Assembly: GCA_019637685.1 (NCBI GenBank)
Contig: JAHBVF010000008.1
Coordinates: 1 to 64,000, forward strand
Origin: Caldilineaceae bacterium
Lineage (GTDB): Bacteria; Chloroflexota; Anaerolineae; Caldilineales; Caldilineaceae
Length of the DNA: 64,000 bases
Reading direction: 5' to 3'
The position numbers and the translations under genes are program-made. Shown here piece after piece: positions 24,638 to 33,927 of this stretch; within the stretch, counting starts at the first letter, position 1, and every line of letters begins with the position of its first letter. The notes beneath the pieces were generated by a model. It searched no databases. It was not told the origin of the DNA and saw only the letters and a program-made list of their open reading frames with translations.

Positions 24638-26844
24638 GCACGGAACTGAACAGCAAATTGGGCAACGAAAAAGTGGGCGAGCAAAAACGACCCCGCTGGC
24701 GGCCCACCCGCCGCGGCTTCCTCATCGGTTTGGGCGTCCTGGGCGGTGGACTGGCGATTGGCGTTCCTCTGGGGCTGCCAACTTTGCGCCTGACCGCGGC
24801 CCGCTATCTCGACAACGCATCCTCCCCCGGCCCGTCGGACACAGACCCCTTCGCCTGGTTTGAGGTGACGCCAGAGAGCCGTCTGCGTCTGTACATCGCC
24901 AAAGTGGAGATGGGACAGGGCATCCACACCGCGCTGGCCCAGATCGGCGCGGAGGAATTGGGGCTGCCTGTGGCCGATTTGGAGGCGGTCCAGGCCAGCA
25001 CCCACACCGGCCCCAACGACACTTTTGGCACAGCGGGCAGCAGTTCGGTCTCCGGTGTCTACGACGCCCTGCGCCAGGCCGCGGCCACCCTGCGCCAGCT
25101 TTTGCAGGACGAAGCCGCGGCCGCCCTGGCCGTTGCGCCCGCTGATCTGACGATCCAGCGCACCGGCTTTTTCGTCTCCGGCCAGCCCGAAAAGTCGATT
25201 GAGTTCGCTCCGCTGGTGGCCCGCAAATCCACCTGGGAACTTCCCGACGAATTGCCGCAGGTCAAGGCTGTGGCCGACTTTCAGGTGATTGGCACATCCG
25301 CGCCCCGGCTGGACATTCCGGCCAAAGTGACGGGCCAGGCCGTCTATGGCTACGATATGCGGCTGGAAGGAATGCTCTACGGCGCGCTGGCCCGCCCGCC
25401 CCGCATTGAGGCCAAATTGACATCTGCCGCGGAGGGGACAGCCCTCTCTGTGCCGGGCGTGAAGCAGGTGGTCATCAAGGATGACTTTGTGGGGGTGGTG
25501 GCGACCAGCCGGGCCGCGGCCCGTGCCGGTGTCAAAGCGCTGGTCCTGACCTGGGACGAAGGCAAAGCCTGGCAGCAGGCAGAGATCGACGCGCTGGTTG
25601 CCATCGGCGATAGCGGCGGCGTGCGGGTGCAGAAGGAGGGCGACGTGGGGCAAGCGTTGGCAGGCGCTGCGACCGCCACGGCAGAATACTTCACCCCCCT
25701 GGCCGCGCATACTTCTATGGAACCGCCCGCGGCCCTGGCCCACGCCACGCCAGAGAAGGTGACTGTCTGGGCGTCGGTTCAGTCCCAGAGCAGCACCCAA
25801 TCGGATGTGGCCGACGCGCTGGGTGTGGATGCGGAGATCGTTGAGGTGATCCCCACTTTCCTCGGCGGTGGCTTCGGGCGCAAAAGTTTTTCCGAGCCGG
25901 GCCGGGAGGCGGCCATCCTTTCCCAGGCCGCGGGCGCGCCGGTGCATGTAGGCTGGGATCGCACGGAAGACCTGCGCTACGGCTTCTTCCGCCCGCCTGT
26001 GCGCAACCAACTGGCGGCTGTGCTGGACGGGAAGGGCAGAATCCAGGCCATCCAGCACAAACAGGCCAGCGGCGATGTGCTCTTTGCCTTCTTCCCCGCG
26101 GCCGCGGCCGCGGTGCTGGGCGCGGACTTTGGCGCGTGGCGGGGCAGCCCCATTCACTACGGCGGGATCGCCAACCGGGAGACCCTGGCCTGGCGGGCCA
26201 AAGTACCCGTGCGCACGGCCTCCTGGCGGGGACTGGGGTTGCTGCCCAATACCTTTGCCGTGGAAACGTTTATGGACGAACTGGCCCACAGCGCGGGTCA
26301 GGACCCGTTGGCCTTTCGGCTGGCCCATCTGGATGACAGCGAGGGCGACCGGCGGATGGCGGCTGTGTTGCAGGCCGCGGCGGACAAAGCCGGCTGGGGC
26401 ACGCCTTTGCCCGAAGGCCGGGCGCGGGGCATTGCCTGCTGCACGGATGTGGACACAAAAGTCGCGCAGGTGGCCGAAGTTTCGGTGGAGGCCGGACGTA
26501 TCCGGGTTCACAAAGTCACCGCGGCCATGGACTGTGGGCTGGTCATCAACCCGGACGGCGCGGCCGCGCAGGTGCAGGGCAATGTGATGTGGGGGGTCGG
26601 TTCAGCCCTCATCGAGAGTGTGACGATCCAGGACGGCGCGGTGGTGGCGGGCAACTTCGACGGCTACCCCCTGCTGACGATGCGAGAATCCCCGGATGTG
26701 GAAGTGATTCTGTTGGAGGCGGGGGATGGCAGGCCGCGGGGCGTGGGCGAACCGGCCATTGGACCGGTGGCCCCGGCCATCGGCAACGCTGTCTTTGCAT
26801 TGACGGGTCAGCGGCTGCGGCGACTGCCCTTTCAGTTGGCGTAA
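24634..26844 (+). CDS. molybdopterin-binding subunit of a molybdenum hydroxylase (IorB type)
   Basis: 736 residues from the ATGA overlap. TRRGFLIGLGVLGGG at about residues 30-45 is a twin-arginine signal, so the assembled enzyme probably goes to the outside of the membrane. The xanthine-dehydrogenase-type Mo domains follow: KVEMGQGIHTALAQIGAEELG (about residue 90), then GQAVYGYDMRLEGMLYGALARPP, the Mo-site loops GGGFGRKSF (about residue 410) and FMDELAHSAGQDPLAFRL, and near the end GVGEPAIGPVAPAIGNAVF with the catalytic Glu. It would hydroxylate an aldehyde or N-heterocycle using water. The substrate cannot be inferred. The likely acceptor is the cytochrome at 28528. Confidence 0.94.
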   Translation: MSTELNSKLGNEKVGEQKRPRWRPTRRGFLIGLGVLGGGLAIGVPLGLPTLRLTAARYLDNASSPGPSDTDPFAWFEVTPESRLRLYIAKVEMGQGIHTALAQIGAEELGLPVADLEAVQASTHTGPNDTFGTAGSSSVSGVYDALRQAAATLRQLLQDEAAAALAVAPADLTIQRTGFFVSGQPEKSIEFAPLVARKSTWELPDELPQVKAVADFQVIGTSAPRLDIPAKVTGQAVYGYDMRLEGMLYGALARPPRIEAKLTSAAEGTALSVPGVKQVVIKDDFVGVVATSRAAARAGVKALVLTWDEGKAWQQAEIDALVAIGDSGGVRVQKEGDVGQALAGAATATAEYFTPLAAHTSMEPPAALAHATPEKVTVWASVQSQSSTQSDVADALGVDAEIVEVIPTFLGGGFGRKSFSEPGREAAILSQAAGAPVHVGWDRTEDLRYGFFRPPVRNQLAAVLDGKGRIQAIQHKQASGDVLFAFFPAAAAAVLGADFGAWRGSPIHYGGIANRETLAWRAKVPVRTASWRGLGLLPNTFAVETFMDELAHSAGQDPLAFRLAHLDDSEGDRRMAAVLQAAADKAGWGTPLPEGRARGIACCTDVDTKVAQVAEVSVEAGRIRVHKVTAAMDCGLVINPDGAAAQVQGNVMWGVGSALIESVTIQDGAVVAGNFDGYPLLTMRESPDVEVILLEAGDGRPRGVGEPAIGPVAPAIGNAVFALTGQRLRRLPFQLA

Positions 26845-26872
26845 CAGATGGTGGGATGCGGAGATAGAAAGG

Positions 26873-26909
26873 GAGAGACCAGCGGGCTATTTCGCTGGTC
26901 TCTCTTTTT
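26873..26909 (+). terminator. terminator of the molybdenum hydroxylase operon
   Basis: Perfect 12-bp stem GAGAGACCAGCG / CGCTGGTCTCTC, eight-base loop, then five T residues. Confidence 0.92.
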
Positions 26910-27054
26910 ACCTCTTGGAATCGCGTGGATTCCCTCTGCGTTTTACTTCGCGCCGGCACAAGTCCGATGGCGGGAACGTTCGTTTTCAGCGACTATCCGT
27001 AATGCGTGATGTGTGAATCGGTAGTGTGCTGGTTCACGCACCACGCCCTACTTC

Positions 27055-28395
27055 TTATGCCTCGCGTCGCCGGTACAGCACAAATCCGCCCACAACTACG
27101 CCTGCCACCACCACAAAGACCCACGCGGGCCAGACCGGTGTGCTTTCGCTCAGGTCTGCGCCGGTTTGGGGCAATGTTTCGGGAGCTGCCATTGCCTCTG
27201 CTGCCGGAGTTACTTCTGGGGCTGGTGCCGCTTCTGCTGTATGCATATCAGCCATCATCTCGCCGCCAGCCGCAATGCCGTGGAAGGCAACCACCGCGCC
27301 GGAGCCGGGAGGACCGACGGCGTTGACAGCGACAAAGGCGTCGCCCGCTTCATTGAAGTCCAGGGCAATGGGGAAAGAGAGGCCGTCGATGGCTACGTCA
27401 AAATCCGTGCCGCCTTTGATATGGACAACCGCGCCGGAGTTCGGCTCTGGCCCCTGCTCGCCAAAAATGCCGAACTGCACGCCATAGAGGCTGCCATCCG
27501 GTCCCCAGGCCAGGTCTGTGAGCATTGTGAAGCCTGTGGCGTAGTCGCTGACTGTGCCATCCGCGGCCACCATCACCACTTTGGCCGAGCCAGGCACAAA
27601 GGGTGCGCCAGAGAGATAGGAGACGTAGGCGTTGCCGTCGGCGTCAAAGACCACATCTGTGGGCACGGCGTCGGTCAGCATTTCGCCGCCGTAGTCCGGG
27701 CGGGGAAAGACACCGGGAATGGGATCGAAGACTGCCACCAGCGAGATTTCGCCTGTCGCCGGGTCCACTTTCAGCAGGTCATTGCCGCCCGCGTCGGCCA
27801 CATAGAGCATTCCGTCTGGCCCAACTTCCAGACCATAGGGATGGGAATCGAGAACGCTGGGGTGGGGGTTATTGGCAACCTCAAAATCCCAGGTGCTGGC
27901 GATTTCGGCCACAGCGCCGTCGGCCCCGATGGTGAGAATTCCGCCGAAATTATCCGGGAGTTCTATGTCTGGTGCGCCGATGCCCTGGCCGACAGTGGCG
28001 TAGAGCGTGTCGTTCAGCAGAGCCAGGCGTGCGCCGCCCACGGCTTCTGTGCCCAGATTGACCGAAGGCAGGGCTGCAATCTTATCCACCGAATGATCGG
28101 CGGCATTGATGCGGGCTACCTGCGCGCTGTTGCCCACTTTGGCGTCTATCTCTTCGCCCGTCTCGCCGCTGATCCACTTGATATCATCCTCGCCGCCCAG
28201 ACCGCTGTCGATCACCCAGACATTGCCATCGCCGTCCAGCAGCACGCCCTGGGGGCCGTTGAATCCTTCGGCAATGACTTCGCCATCCGCGGCAGGGACC
28301 GGGCCGTCGTGCGCGGCGACAATACCGCTGGTTGCCAACAGCGCCAACAGCAATAGAAATGTGGTCAGATTGATGCGTACATACTTGTGTTGCAT
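27055..28395 (-). CDS. ScyD/ScyE-like secreted propeller with LPQTG tail
   Basis: 446 residues from ATG 28395, six bases after GGAAGGAG. A signal peptide (residues 8-32) is followed by NHL-type blades such as GFNGPQGVLLDGDGNVWVIDSG, SHPYGLEVGPDGMLYVADAGGND and PTDVVFDADGNAYVSYL, the pattern of ScyD/ScyE proteins. After an Ala/Pro-rich linker it ends in LPQTG, a hydrophobic span and YRRRE, a sortase sorting signal. It is therefore probably fixed to the cell surface. ScyD/ScyE relatives sit in scytonemin clusters of cyanobacteria, but the name here denotes only the fold. It is transcribed after the cytochrome gene. Confidence 0.85.
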   Translation of the reverse strand: MQHKYVRINLTTFLLLLALLATSGIVAAHDGPVPAADGEVIAEGFNGPQGVLLDGDGNVWVIDSGLGGEDDIKWISGETGEEIDAKVGNSAQVARINAADHSVDKIAALPSVNLGTEAVGGARLALLNDTLYATVGQGIGAPDIELPDNFGGILTIGADGAVAEIASTWDFEVANNPHPSVLDSHPYGLEVGPDGMLYVADAGGNDLLKVDPATGEISLVAVFDPIPGVFPRPDYGGEMLTDAVPTDVVFDADGNAYVSYLSGAPFVPGSAKVVMVAADGTVSDYATGFTMLTDLAWGPDGSLYGVQFGIFGEQGPEPNSGAVVHIKGGTDFDVAIDGLSFPIALDFNEAGDAFVAVNAVGPPGSGAVVAFHGIAAGGEMMADMHTAEAAPAPEVTPAAEAMAAPETLPQTGADLSESTPVWPAWVFVVVAGVVVGGFVLYRRREA

Positions 28396-28527
28396 ATATG
28401 CTCCTTCCTTTCTTGTGGTCACAACTCTTTCTTGCCCAATGCGCTTTTGTCAGGGGGAATGTACTGATGTGATCCCATTGGCCATCCTTTCTCTTATTCC
28501 TCGGCAAGCAGAACCGTAGCACAAATG

Positions 28528-29151
28528 TTATGGATTAACTGGCGGTGAAGGCTGCATTAAGAGATAGACCAGCGCGTCGACTTCTCGCACTGACAGATTT
28601 GTAAAAACAGGCATGGGGAAGCGGGTGATCTGATAGCCATCCACAAAGAAAGCCTGGGGGTTGACGATGCTCTCCCGGATGTACTCTGCGGCGGTGAGTG
28701 CTGTGCCTTTGTAGCGTTCTTCCTCTATTCGCTTGGCCGCGGTGACAGCCAGATTGTCCTGGGGTGGCCCAAATGTGCCTTTGCTTTCCATTGCTGCCAA
28801 TGTATGGCAGACCCCGCACGCTTGCTTGCGGTAGACCTCTTTGCCCAGTTCCAGCAGCGCGGCGTCGGGGGTCGGGCTTGCGTCGGGAATGGGCGTTGCC
28901 GCGGGCGAAACTTCCGCGCGGGGCGTGCCAGTGGGTGGTTCCACACTCGATGCAGGGGATGCAGACGGGACAGGCGTCTCTGTCAGCAGGGCCGGGGAAG
29001 TTGGCTGCGCGGCTGCGGGCTGGGCTACCGTTGGCCGCGCTTTTGCCAGTTCGGCAGGATTGGCTGCCGTCCCGATCCCGGCCGAGGTTTGCACGCACGC
29101 CTCAATGAGCAGGGCGCAGAGAAATACAGGCAGAATGATAGCAGTTTTCAT
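28528..29151 (-). CDS. lipoprotein c-type cytochrome
   Basis: 207 residues. LCALLIEAC gives a lipobox at about residue 19. A long Pro/Thr/Ala-rich linker (residues 25-90) acts as spacer. The class-I cytochrome c domain has the haem motif CGVCH near residue 112 and a candidate Met ligand in RFPMPVFTNLS, followed by the usual C-terminal helix VREVDALVYLLMQ. It is a membrane-tethered electron carrier outside the cell membrane. Its position, convergent with the IorAB-type genes whose enzyme class donates to cytochromes, makes it a plausible acceptor. Confidence 0.92.
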   Translation of the reverse strand: MKTAIILPVFLCALLIEACVQTSAGIGTAANPAELAKARPTVAQPAAAQPTSPALLTETPVPSASPASSVEPPTGTPRAEVSPAATPIPDASPTPDAALLELGKEVYRKQACGVCHTLAAMESKGTFGPPQDNLAVTAAKRIEEERYKGTALTAAEYIRESIVNPQAFFVDGYQITRFPMPVFTNLSVREVDALVYLLMQPSPPVNP

Positions 29152-29585
29152 TCCTGCACTCCGAACGATTGCGGATACAGCGGATACAAATGGGGGAACT
29201 TTTTATATTGTACACATACGTCCAGAGGAGCGCAACTGCTATTTTTGTGCCGGGTGTAATGTGGATTAGGGGCAACCGATTCCCGGAATCAGCACCCCGC
29301 GCGCCCAATTTGAATTACACCCTTTTGTGTGGGAGTTTTGATTCAGAAGCGTTGGGGAAAACGGTTGCCGAAAACCCAAAGCGGTGAGACGGTAGGTGGC
29401 TGTGCTTAGCCAAACCTACCGTCTCACCGCTTTGGGCAGTGCGTGCGGCCCTATATGGACTGGGCTTTTCCAACAAATAAATTCCCCAAATTGATTTGGA
29501 AAAGTCCAAGCCGTTCAGGGAAATTGTCGCCGGATCGGGAATTTATTTTCTTCGAACGGCCTTATATGGATGGGTCTGTTGTACC
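29152..29585. repeat. 434-base repeat-rich spacer
   Basis: No gene is seen. A 23-bp inverted repeat starts at CCCAAAGCGGTGAGACGG (29375) and closes at 29436 with a partly paired centre (GGCT/AGCC). Next, TTTTCCAACAAATAAATTCCCC is partly inverted at 29498-29510, and the direct repeats CGGCCCTATATGGACTGGG (29446) and CGGCCTTATATGGATGGG (29559) lie 113 bases apart. Confidence 0.65.
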
Positions 29586-30890
29586 CTAGCCCAGGGCCTG
29601 GCCTACAAACTTTACGTCCTCCCTCAACTCCTCCGGCGCATAATAGACCCGCACCTCACCCGTGCGCGGATGCTCGGCCTGTTGGCCCACATAGCGCCGC
29701 CCGCTGCTCTCCGCGGAAAATTCCGGTGACGTGGGCACAAACCCATCCGCGAAGATGCGCTGTTGGATGGCAGCCTTGGGATTTAAGTCGATGCTCTGAT
29801 TGGCCCGGCCCGCGGCCACAAGCGTAGCCCGTAGCACCCGCTGGTTAGCAGCGGAATCGGCAGCGGCTGGCGGTGTTTCTGGTTTTGTCGGGGGCTGGGG
29901 AGAAATCACCGGCGGCACAGATATCCCGCCGCTGGCTGTGCTGGCGTGCCATTGCTTCTCCGGCGGCACAGGCTGGGGAATGGGCTGATCCGGGCCGCTG
30001 CGATCCAGTTTTTCCAGCCGCTTCATCACACCGCCCAGGTGTTCGAAACTGTGCCAGGGCGAGACAGCCCCCACCACAAAGAGGCAGGCCGCCATCACAT
30101 ACTCGTCACGCATCAGTTCGTTGTTGTACCAGAGCAGCGAACGCCAGTATTGCTCCTCTGGCACAGGATGGCTCTCGTGCCAGGGACCCACATCCTCGCC
30201 GCCGGAGACGCCCTGGGTCATCCCGCATTCGGTGATGATGACTGTATGTTTGTTGCCATATTTGGCCCGCACTCCTTCCAAATCCATTGTGCGCCGGTAA
30301 CGCAGGGCGAGCCACATCCCCTCTTCGCCCTTCTCTTCGATATTGGACTTGTGCAGCCGCCAGAGATCGGGCCAGTCGTATTCGTGAAAACCCAAATATT
30401 TGTAGACTTCGAGCGTGCCCGCAAAATGGTCGAGAAAATCCTTGCCCCGCATATTGCCCGTGGCAAAGTTCATGGCAATCGGCTCGAAGCCCCCTGCCCG
30501 CAACCGCTCGCCAAAGGCCACCTGAAATTCGTCGTATTTGCGTTTTTCATCCGTACTTGCGTGGCCGGGCATCACTTCGTTGTAGGATTCCCAGGCGTCA
30601 AAAAGGGGTCGCCCGTTGAAGTGGGCGTTGTTGGCCTCCAGCCTCAGCACCCGCTCGGCATAGGCCCGGCCAATCCCCGCGGGATCGTCCACAAAGCGAT
30701 TCTGCCGGTCCTGGGGTACAAAATCCCGCCCGATGAGAAAAACATCCGGGTGCATCTCCCGCACCCGTTTCCAGAAATCAATGTTGGACTCCATCGACTT
30801 AATCACCCGGGGCTTGAGCCGCCGGATGGCGTCCAGCACATCATCCCCAGTTCGGTTGACGTGAAAACCAAATTTGTGGAATTGGGACAT
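29586..30890 (-). CDS. glycoside-hydrolase-like TIM-barrel protein
   Basis: 434 residues from ATG 30890 behind GGAGGTATAT. No signal peptide. Residues 1-290 look like a (beta/alpha)8 glycosidase: strand FGFHVNRTG, DAWESYNEVMPGH with a candidate acid/base Glu (family-like WE-x-xNE pattern) near residue 105, and HTVIITECGM with a candidate nucleophile Glu near residue 215. The remainder is a Pro/Thr-rich linker and an unrecognised 90-residue C-terminal domain. It is the last gene of the long minus-strand directon and probably a distant relative of the N-terminal domain of the protein before it. Activity is unproven. Confidence 0.7.
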   Translation of the reverse strand: MSQFHKFGFHVNRTGDDVLDAIRRLKPRVIKSMESNIDFWKRVREMHPDVFLIGRDFVPQDRQNRFVDDPAGIGRAYAERVLRLEANNAHFNGRPLFDAWESYNEVMPGHASTDEKRKYDEFQVAFGERLRAGGFEPIAMNFATGNMRGKDFLDHFAGTLEVYKYLGFHEYDWPDLWRLHKSNIEEKGEEGMWLALRYRRTMDLEGVRAKYGNKHTVIITECGMTQGVSGGEDVGPWHESHPVPEEQYWRSLLWYNNELMRDEYVMAACLFVVGAVSPWHSFEHLGGVMKRLEKLDRSGPDQPIPQPVPPEKQWHASTASGGISVPPVISPQPPTKPETPPAAADSAANQRVLRATLVAAGRANQSIDLNPKAAIQQRIFADGFVPTSPEFSAESSGRRYVGQQAEHPRTGEVRVYYAPEELREDVKFVGQALG

Positions 30891-30969
30891 ATATACCTCC
30901 GGTGTTGGGAAATGGGGTTTGGGGCGGGGGAATCGGAAAGACAATTTCCCGCCCCAAACCGCTTCCTTC

Positions 30970-33816
30970 TTACGGCAGCCGTCGCCCTGGCTCTTCCAGC
31001 GGCGGTGGCGTGGGCGCAAAGCGGGGAATGTCTTTGATGGCCTCCAAATCCCGGCCATACAGCACCAGATTGAGTTTGGACTGATCTAGAAAGGGCATGG
31101 GATCGCAGAAACCGCCCCAGCCGTCCTGCCGGGAGTAGGGTTCGATGCGGATGCTGAAGTGTAAGTGGGGGCCGGTGCTGTTGCCCGAATTGTCCGAAGC
31201 GGCCAGCACATCGCCCTTTGCCACCTTTTGCCCCACCCGCACATGTGCCCGGTCCAGATGGGCATAGTCCGAGTGTCCCCAGCGGTGGGTCACCCGCACC
31301 CAATTGCCATAACCGCCCGGCAGATAGTCGCTGTTGGTCACAGTGCCCGCGTCCGCGGCCAGAATTGTGGAACCCACGGGCATATAAATATCAATCCCGT
31401 TGTGTCCCTTCAGAGGCACGCCGTCGTATTTGAAGTTGCCATAAATTTGGGGATTTTCCCCCCAGAGCTGCGAGATGGGGTGATTGCCGGCATAGGGCAC
31501 ACCCAAATTGATCAGATTGCGGAAGAGGGCGGGGGCCAGCAGACGAGTGCCCGTCGGACTGACGTCGGCCACCCAGCCGTCGATGGCCGGGTTTTCCACC
31601 CCAGCCACCCGCCACCAAGAGAGGCCATCCGCCTGACGAGGCCCCTCCACCAGGCGCAGGAGCGCTTTGCTGGGCACAACTGCTGCCACATCGCTGTCGG
31701 GCTTGCCCACATAGCCCGGCGACCGACGCGCATTCACGTCGTAGGGCGAGATGTTTGTCACCGGTGTGCCCGCTGCGTAAATTGTGACATCTTCTGTTCC
31801 AATGGGCGGGGGCGGGGGAGGCGCGGTTTTGCCCAGCAGTTCGCTTTTGTCGGGCAGGCTTTCCGCGGCCCAGCCCACCAGCGCCTGGTTTTGGGCAGTG
31901 GTGTGGGCCAATTGCCACCAGGTCAGGTCGTCCGCATTCTGGGGGCCAGCCTGCACCCGGCTCGGCCTGCCATAGGCAATCTCCCCGGCAATGTCGTCGG
32001 CGGTTTTGTCCACATAGCCGGGCGAACGGCGCAGATTGACAAATGTCTGGGCGTAGACCGTCTCGCCTGCGCGGAATTTGCCCTGGGGTTGGGGCGGAGG
32101 CGGAGGCGGGGGCGGGGTGGGCGCAGGGGCAGGCTTTGTCGGCGAAGGCGTGTCGCCCCCGCCCTGGGCCTGTTGACTCGAAGCCAGCAGAGGCGTCCCG
32201 TTGACAGCCACCTGGGCCACCCAACCGCTGGCGGAACGGCGGTCGACACTGGCCTGAATGCGCCACCAGACAATCCCATCCACAATGCGGGGACCCTCGG
32301 CCACCGTTGCCAGCGCGTCCAGGGGCAGGTCCGCAATCAGATCGTCTTCCCCCTTGCCACGGAAACCAGGCGTACGGCGCAGGCGGGCTGTTTCCAGGGT
32401 GAAGACCCGGTCGCCCACCGCGAAGGGGGCTGTGGGCGGGCTGCCTGCGGCCAGCAGGGGTGCGTCCGCGGCCACTGATTGGGCCGACCAGCCATCGCTG
32501 GCTGTGCCGTCTGCGCTGCGGCTGCGAATGCGCCACCAGACCAGATTGTCCGCGTTGACTGGCCCCTGGACAATTGTGGCGGGTGTGTGGGGCGGCAATT
32601 CGACTACCACATCCTCCGGCGGCTTGCCTGTCACCCCCGGGGACTTGCGCAGGCGTACAATTGTGGTGGTGTAGACTGCGTTGCCTGTTTTGAAGGCGGC
32701 CGCGCTCAGTTGACTGCCCGGCAGCTGGGCGCTCTGTGCCGTCTCCGGCGTCTCGCTCCAGCGGTATTCGTTGCGCACGGCTTCCTTGAAATCTTCAATA
32801 ACGCCCCCTTTGGTCTCCATCACCCACTTGTCTTTATTGGGCCAGCGATAGAGGATCAGCGAACGGATCTGCTGGTTGCCCGGCGTCTGGTTCCAGCGAT
32901 TGATCTCCGCGTAGGCAGCTTTGACCCAGCCGTTGTTGTTGTTCTCCCAGGGGTGGTCCTCATCGGCTTCGGTGATGTAGACCGGCAGGTGGCGCATATT
33001 CTGGGGTATCGCCTGCATAAAGTCCTGGTAGGCCAAGAAATGGTAATGCCGGTCCTGAAAGGGCGGATCCATTTTGGCCGGAGAAACGACAAGCGCGGGG
33101 TCTGTGCCGTGGGTGTAGGTGTGGAGGGTAATGCCGTCGCAATTTTCTGGACGCAGCGCGGTAAGAATATCCTGGAAGTATTGCACCCAATCGCCATTTG
33201 GGTTGCCGGGATAGGCTGTGTTGTTGTTCCACGGCGCAACCGCGCCAACCAGCACCTGATCGTCCGCACGGCCCGTTCGGCGTTTGATCTCCTGGCGGCA
33301 GAGACTGTAGCAGCGGGCGTAGTCACCGGGGGTGACAGCCTGTCCGTGATCCACCCCCCGGCTGAGGGGTTTGTCCGGGTGGAGCGCGGCAAAGCGGTCG
33401 GGCAGGCCGCGTAGCTGCGCGTCTCTGGCCTGGGGATCGGGGTCCCGGCTAAAGGGCAGGTCTGGGCTGGCAAAGGCTCCGGGTCGCTCCACCCAATAGT
33501 TCATCTCATTGCCGATGATCCAGATGTGACAGCCCTGGCTGGCCTCTGCAAAATTCCCCACCCGGCGGGCGAAATCCGGGTACTTGTCAGGGTACGGGAT
33601 TGTGCCCTGTGGTTTGTACGCGTTGTTCAGGCGGACGATGACACCGTAGCCCGCGTTGGCCCAATTCGTGTAGTTACCTCCACTGCGGTCATTGGGATCG
33701 CTGCCGATGGCTTCGGTGAAGAGAACCCAGCCCTTGCGTCCCGCATCAGCCATGTGGACTTCACCGCCGGGTTCGTGCAGGCCAAAAATGTAGGGTGATT
33801 GATGTTGTGGGGACAT
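30970..33816 (-). CDS. multidomain glycosidase-like / SH3-like x4 / M23 peptidase protein
   Basis: 948 residues starting at ATG 33816 after GGAGGAACGAG. Residues 1-360 form a glycosidase-type barrel (GLHEPGGEVHM; CHIWIIGNEMNYW with a candidate acid/base Glu; LPVYITEADEDH with a candidate nucleophile). Four SH3-like repeats of about 70 residues follow, each with an RRSPG-type strand and a WW pair (LVWWRI, IVWWRI, LTWWQL, LSWWRV). The C-terminal 150 residues are an M23/LytM endopeptidase: GHNGIDIY (HxxxD), YAHLDRAHV and HLHFSI carry the zinc ligands. It should cleave cell-wall peptide bridges, yet I see no signal peptide. It could be released by lysis or by a non-classical route. Confidence 0.85.
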   Translation of the reverse strand: MSPQHQSPYIFGLHEPGGEVHMADAGRKGWVLFTEAIGSDPNDRSGGNYTNWANAGYGVIVRLNNAYKPQGTIPYPDKYPDFARRVGNFAEASQGCHIWIIGNEMNYWVERPGAFASPDLPFSRDPDPQARDAQLRGLPDRFAALHPDKPLSRGVDHGQAVTPGDYARCYSLCRQEIKRRTGRADDQVLVGAVAPWNNNTAYPGNPNGDWVQYFQDILTALRPENCDGITLHTYTHGTDPALVVSPAKMDPPFQDRHYHFLAYQDFMQAIPQNMRHLPVYITEADEDHPWENNNNGWVKAAYAEINRWNQTPGNQQIRSLILYRWPNKDKWVMETKGGVIEDFKEAVRNEYRWSETPETAQSAQLPGSQLSAAAFKTGNAVYTTTIVRLRKSPGVTGKPPEDVVVELPPHTPATIVQGPVNADNLVWWRIRSRSADGTASDGWSAQSVAADAPLLAAGSPPTAPFAVGDRVFTLETARLRRTPGFRGKGEDDLIADLPLDALATVAEGPRIVDGIVWWRIQASVDRRSASGWVAQVAVNGTPLLASSQQAQGGGDTPSPTKPAPAPTPPPPPPPPQPQGKFRAGETVYAQTFVNLRRSPGYVDKTADDIAGEIAYGRPSRVQAGPQNADDLTWWQLAHTTAQNQALVGWAAESLPDKSELLGKTAPPPPPPIGTEDVTIYAAGTPVTNISPYDVNARRSPGYVGKPDSDVAAVVPSKALLRLVEGPRQADGLSWWRVAGVENPAIDGWVADVSPTGTRLLAPALFRNLINLGVPYAGNHPISQLWGENPQIYGNFKYDGVPLKGHNGIDIYMPVGSTILAADAGTVTNSDYLPGGYGNWVRVTHRWGHSDYAHLDRAHVRVGQKVAKGDVLAASDNSGNSTGPHLHFSIRIEPYSRQDGWGGFCDPMPFLDQSKLNLVLYGRDLEAIKDIPRFAPTPPPLEEPGRRLP

Positions 33817-33927
33817 TGACTCGTTCCTCCGTAATGATTCTGTATTGCGTGTAGCACTGGCCGTGACGGATGGGCACTGAAATTTCAAGCGGTTCACAAT
33901 GCTTGCAAAGCGGGCAATCGGCAAAAC

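Noticed and set aside
24505..26511. 668-codon minus-strand open frame opposite the molybdenum hydroxylase
   Set aside because: Arises from codon bias of the coding strand; no domain pattern.
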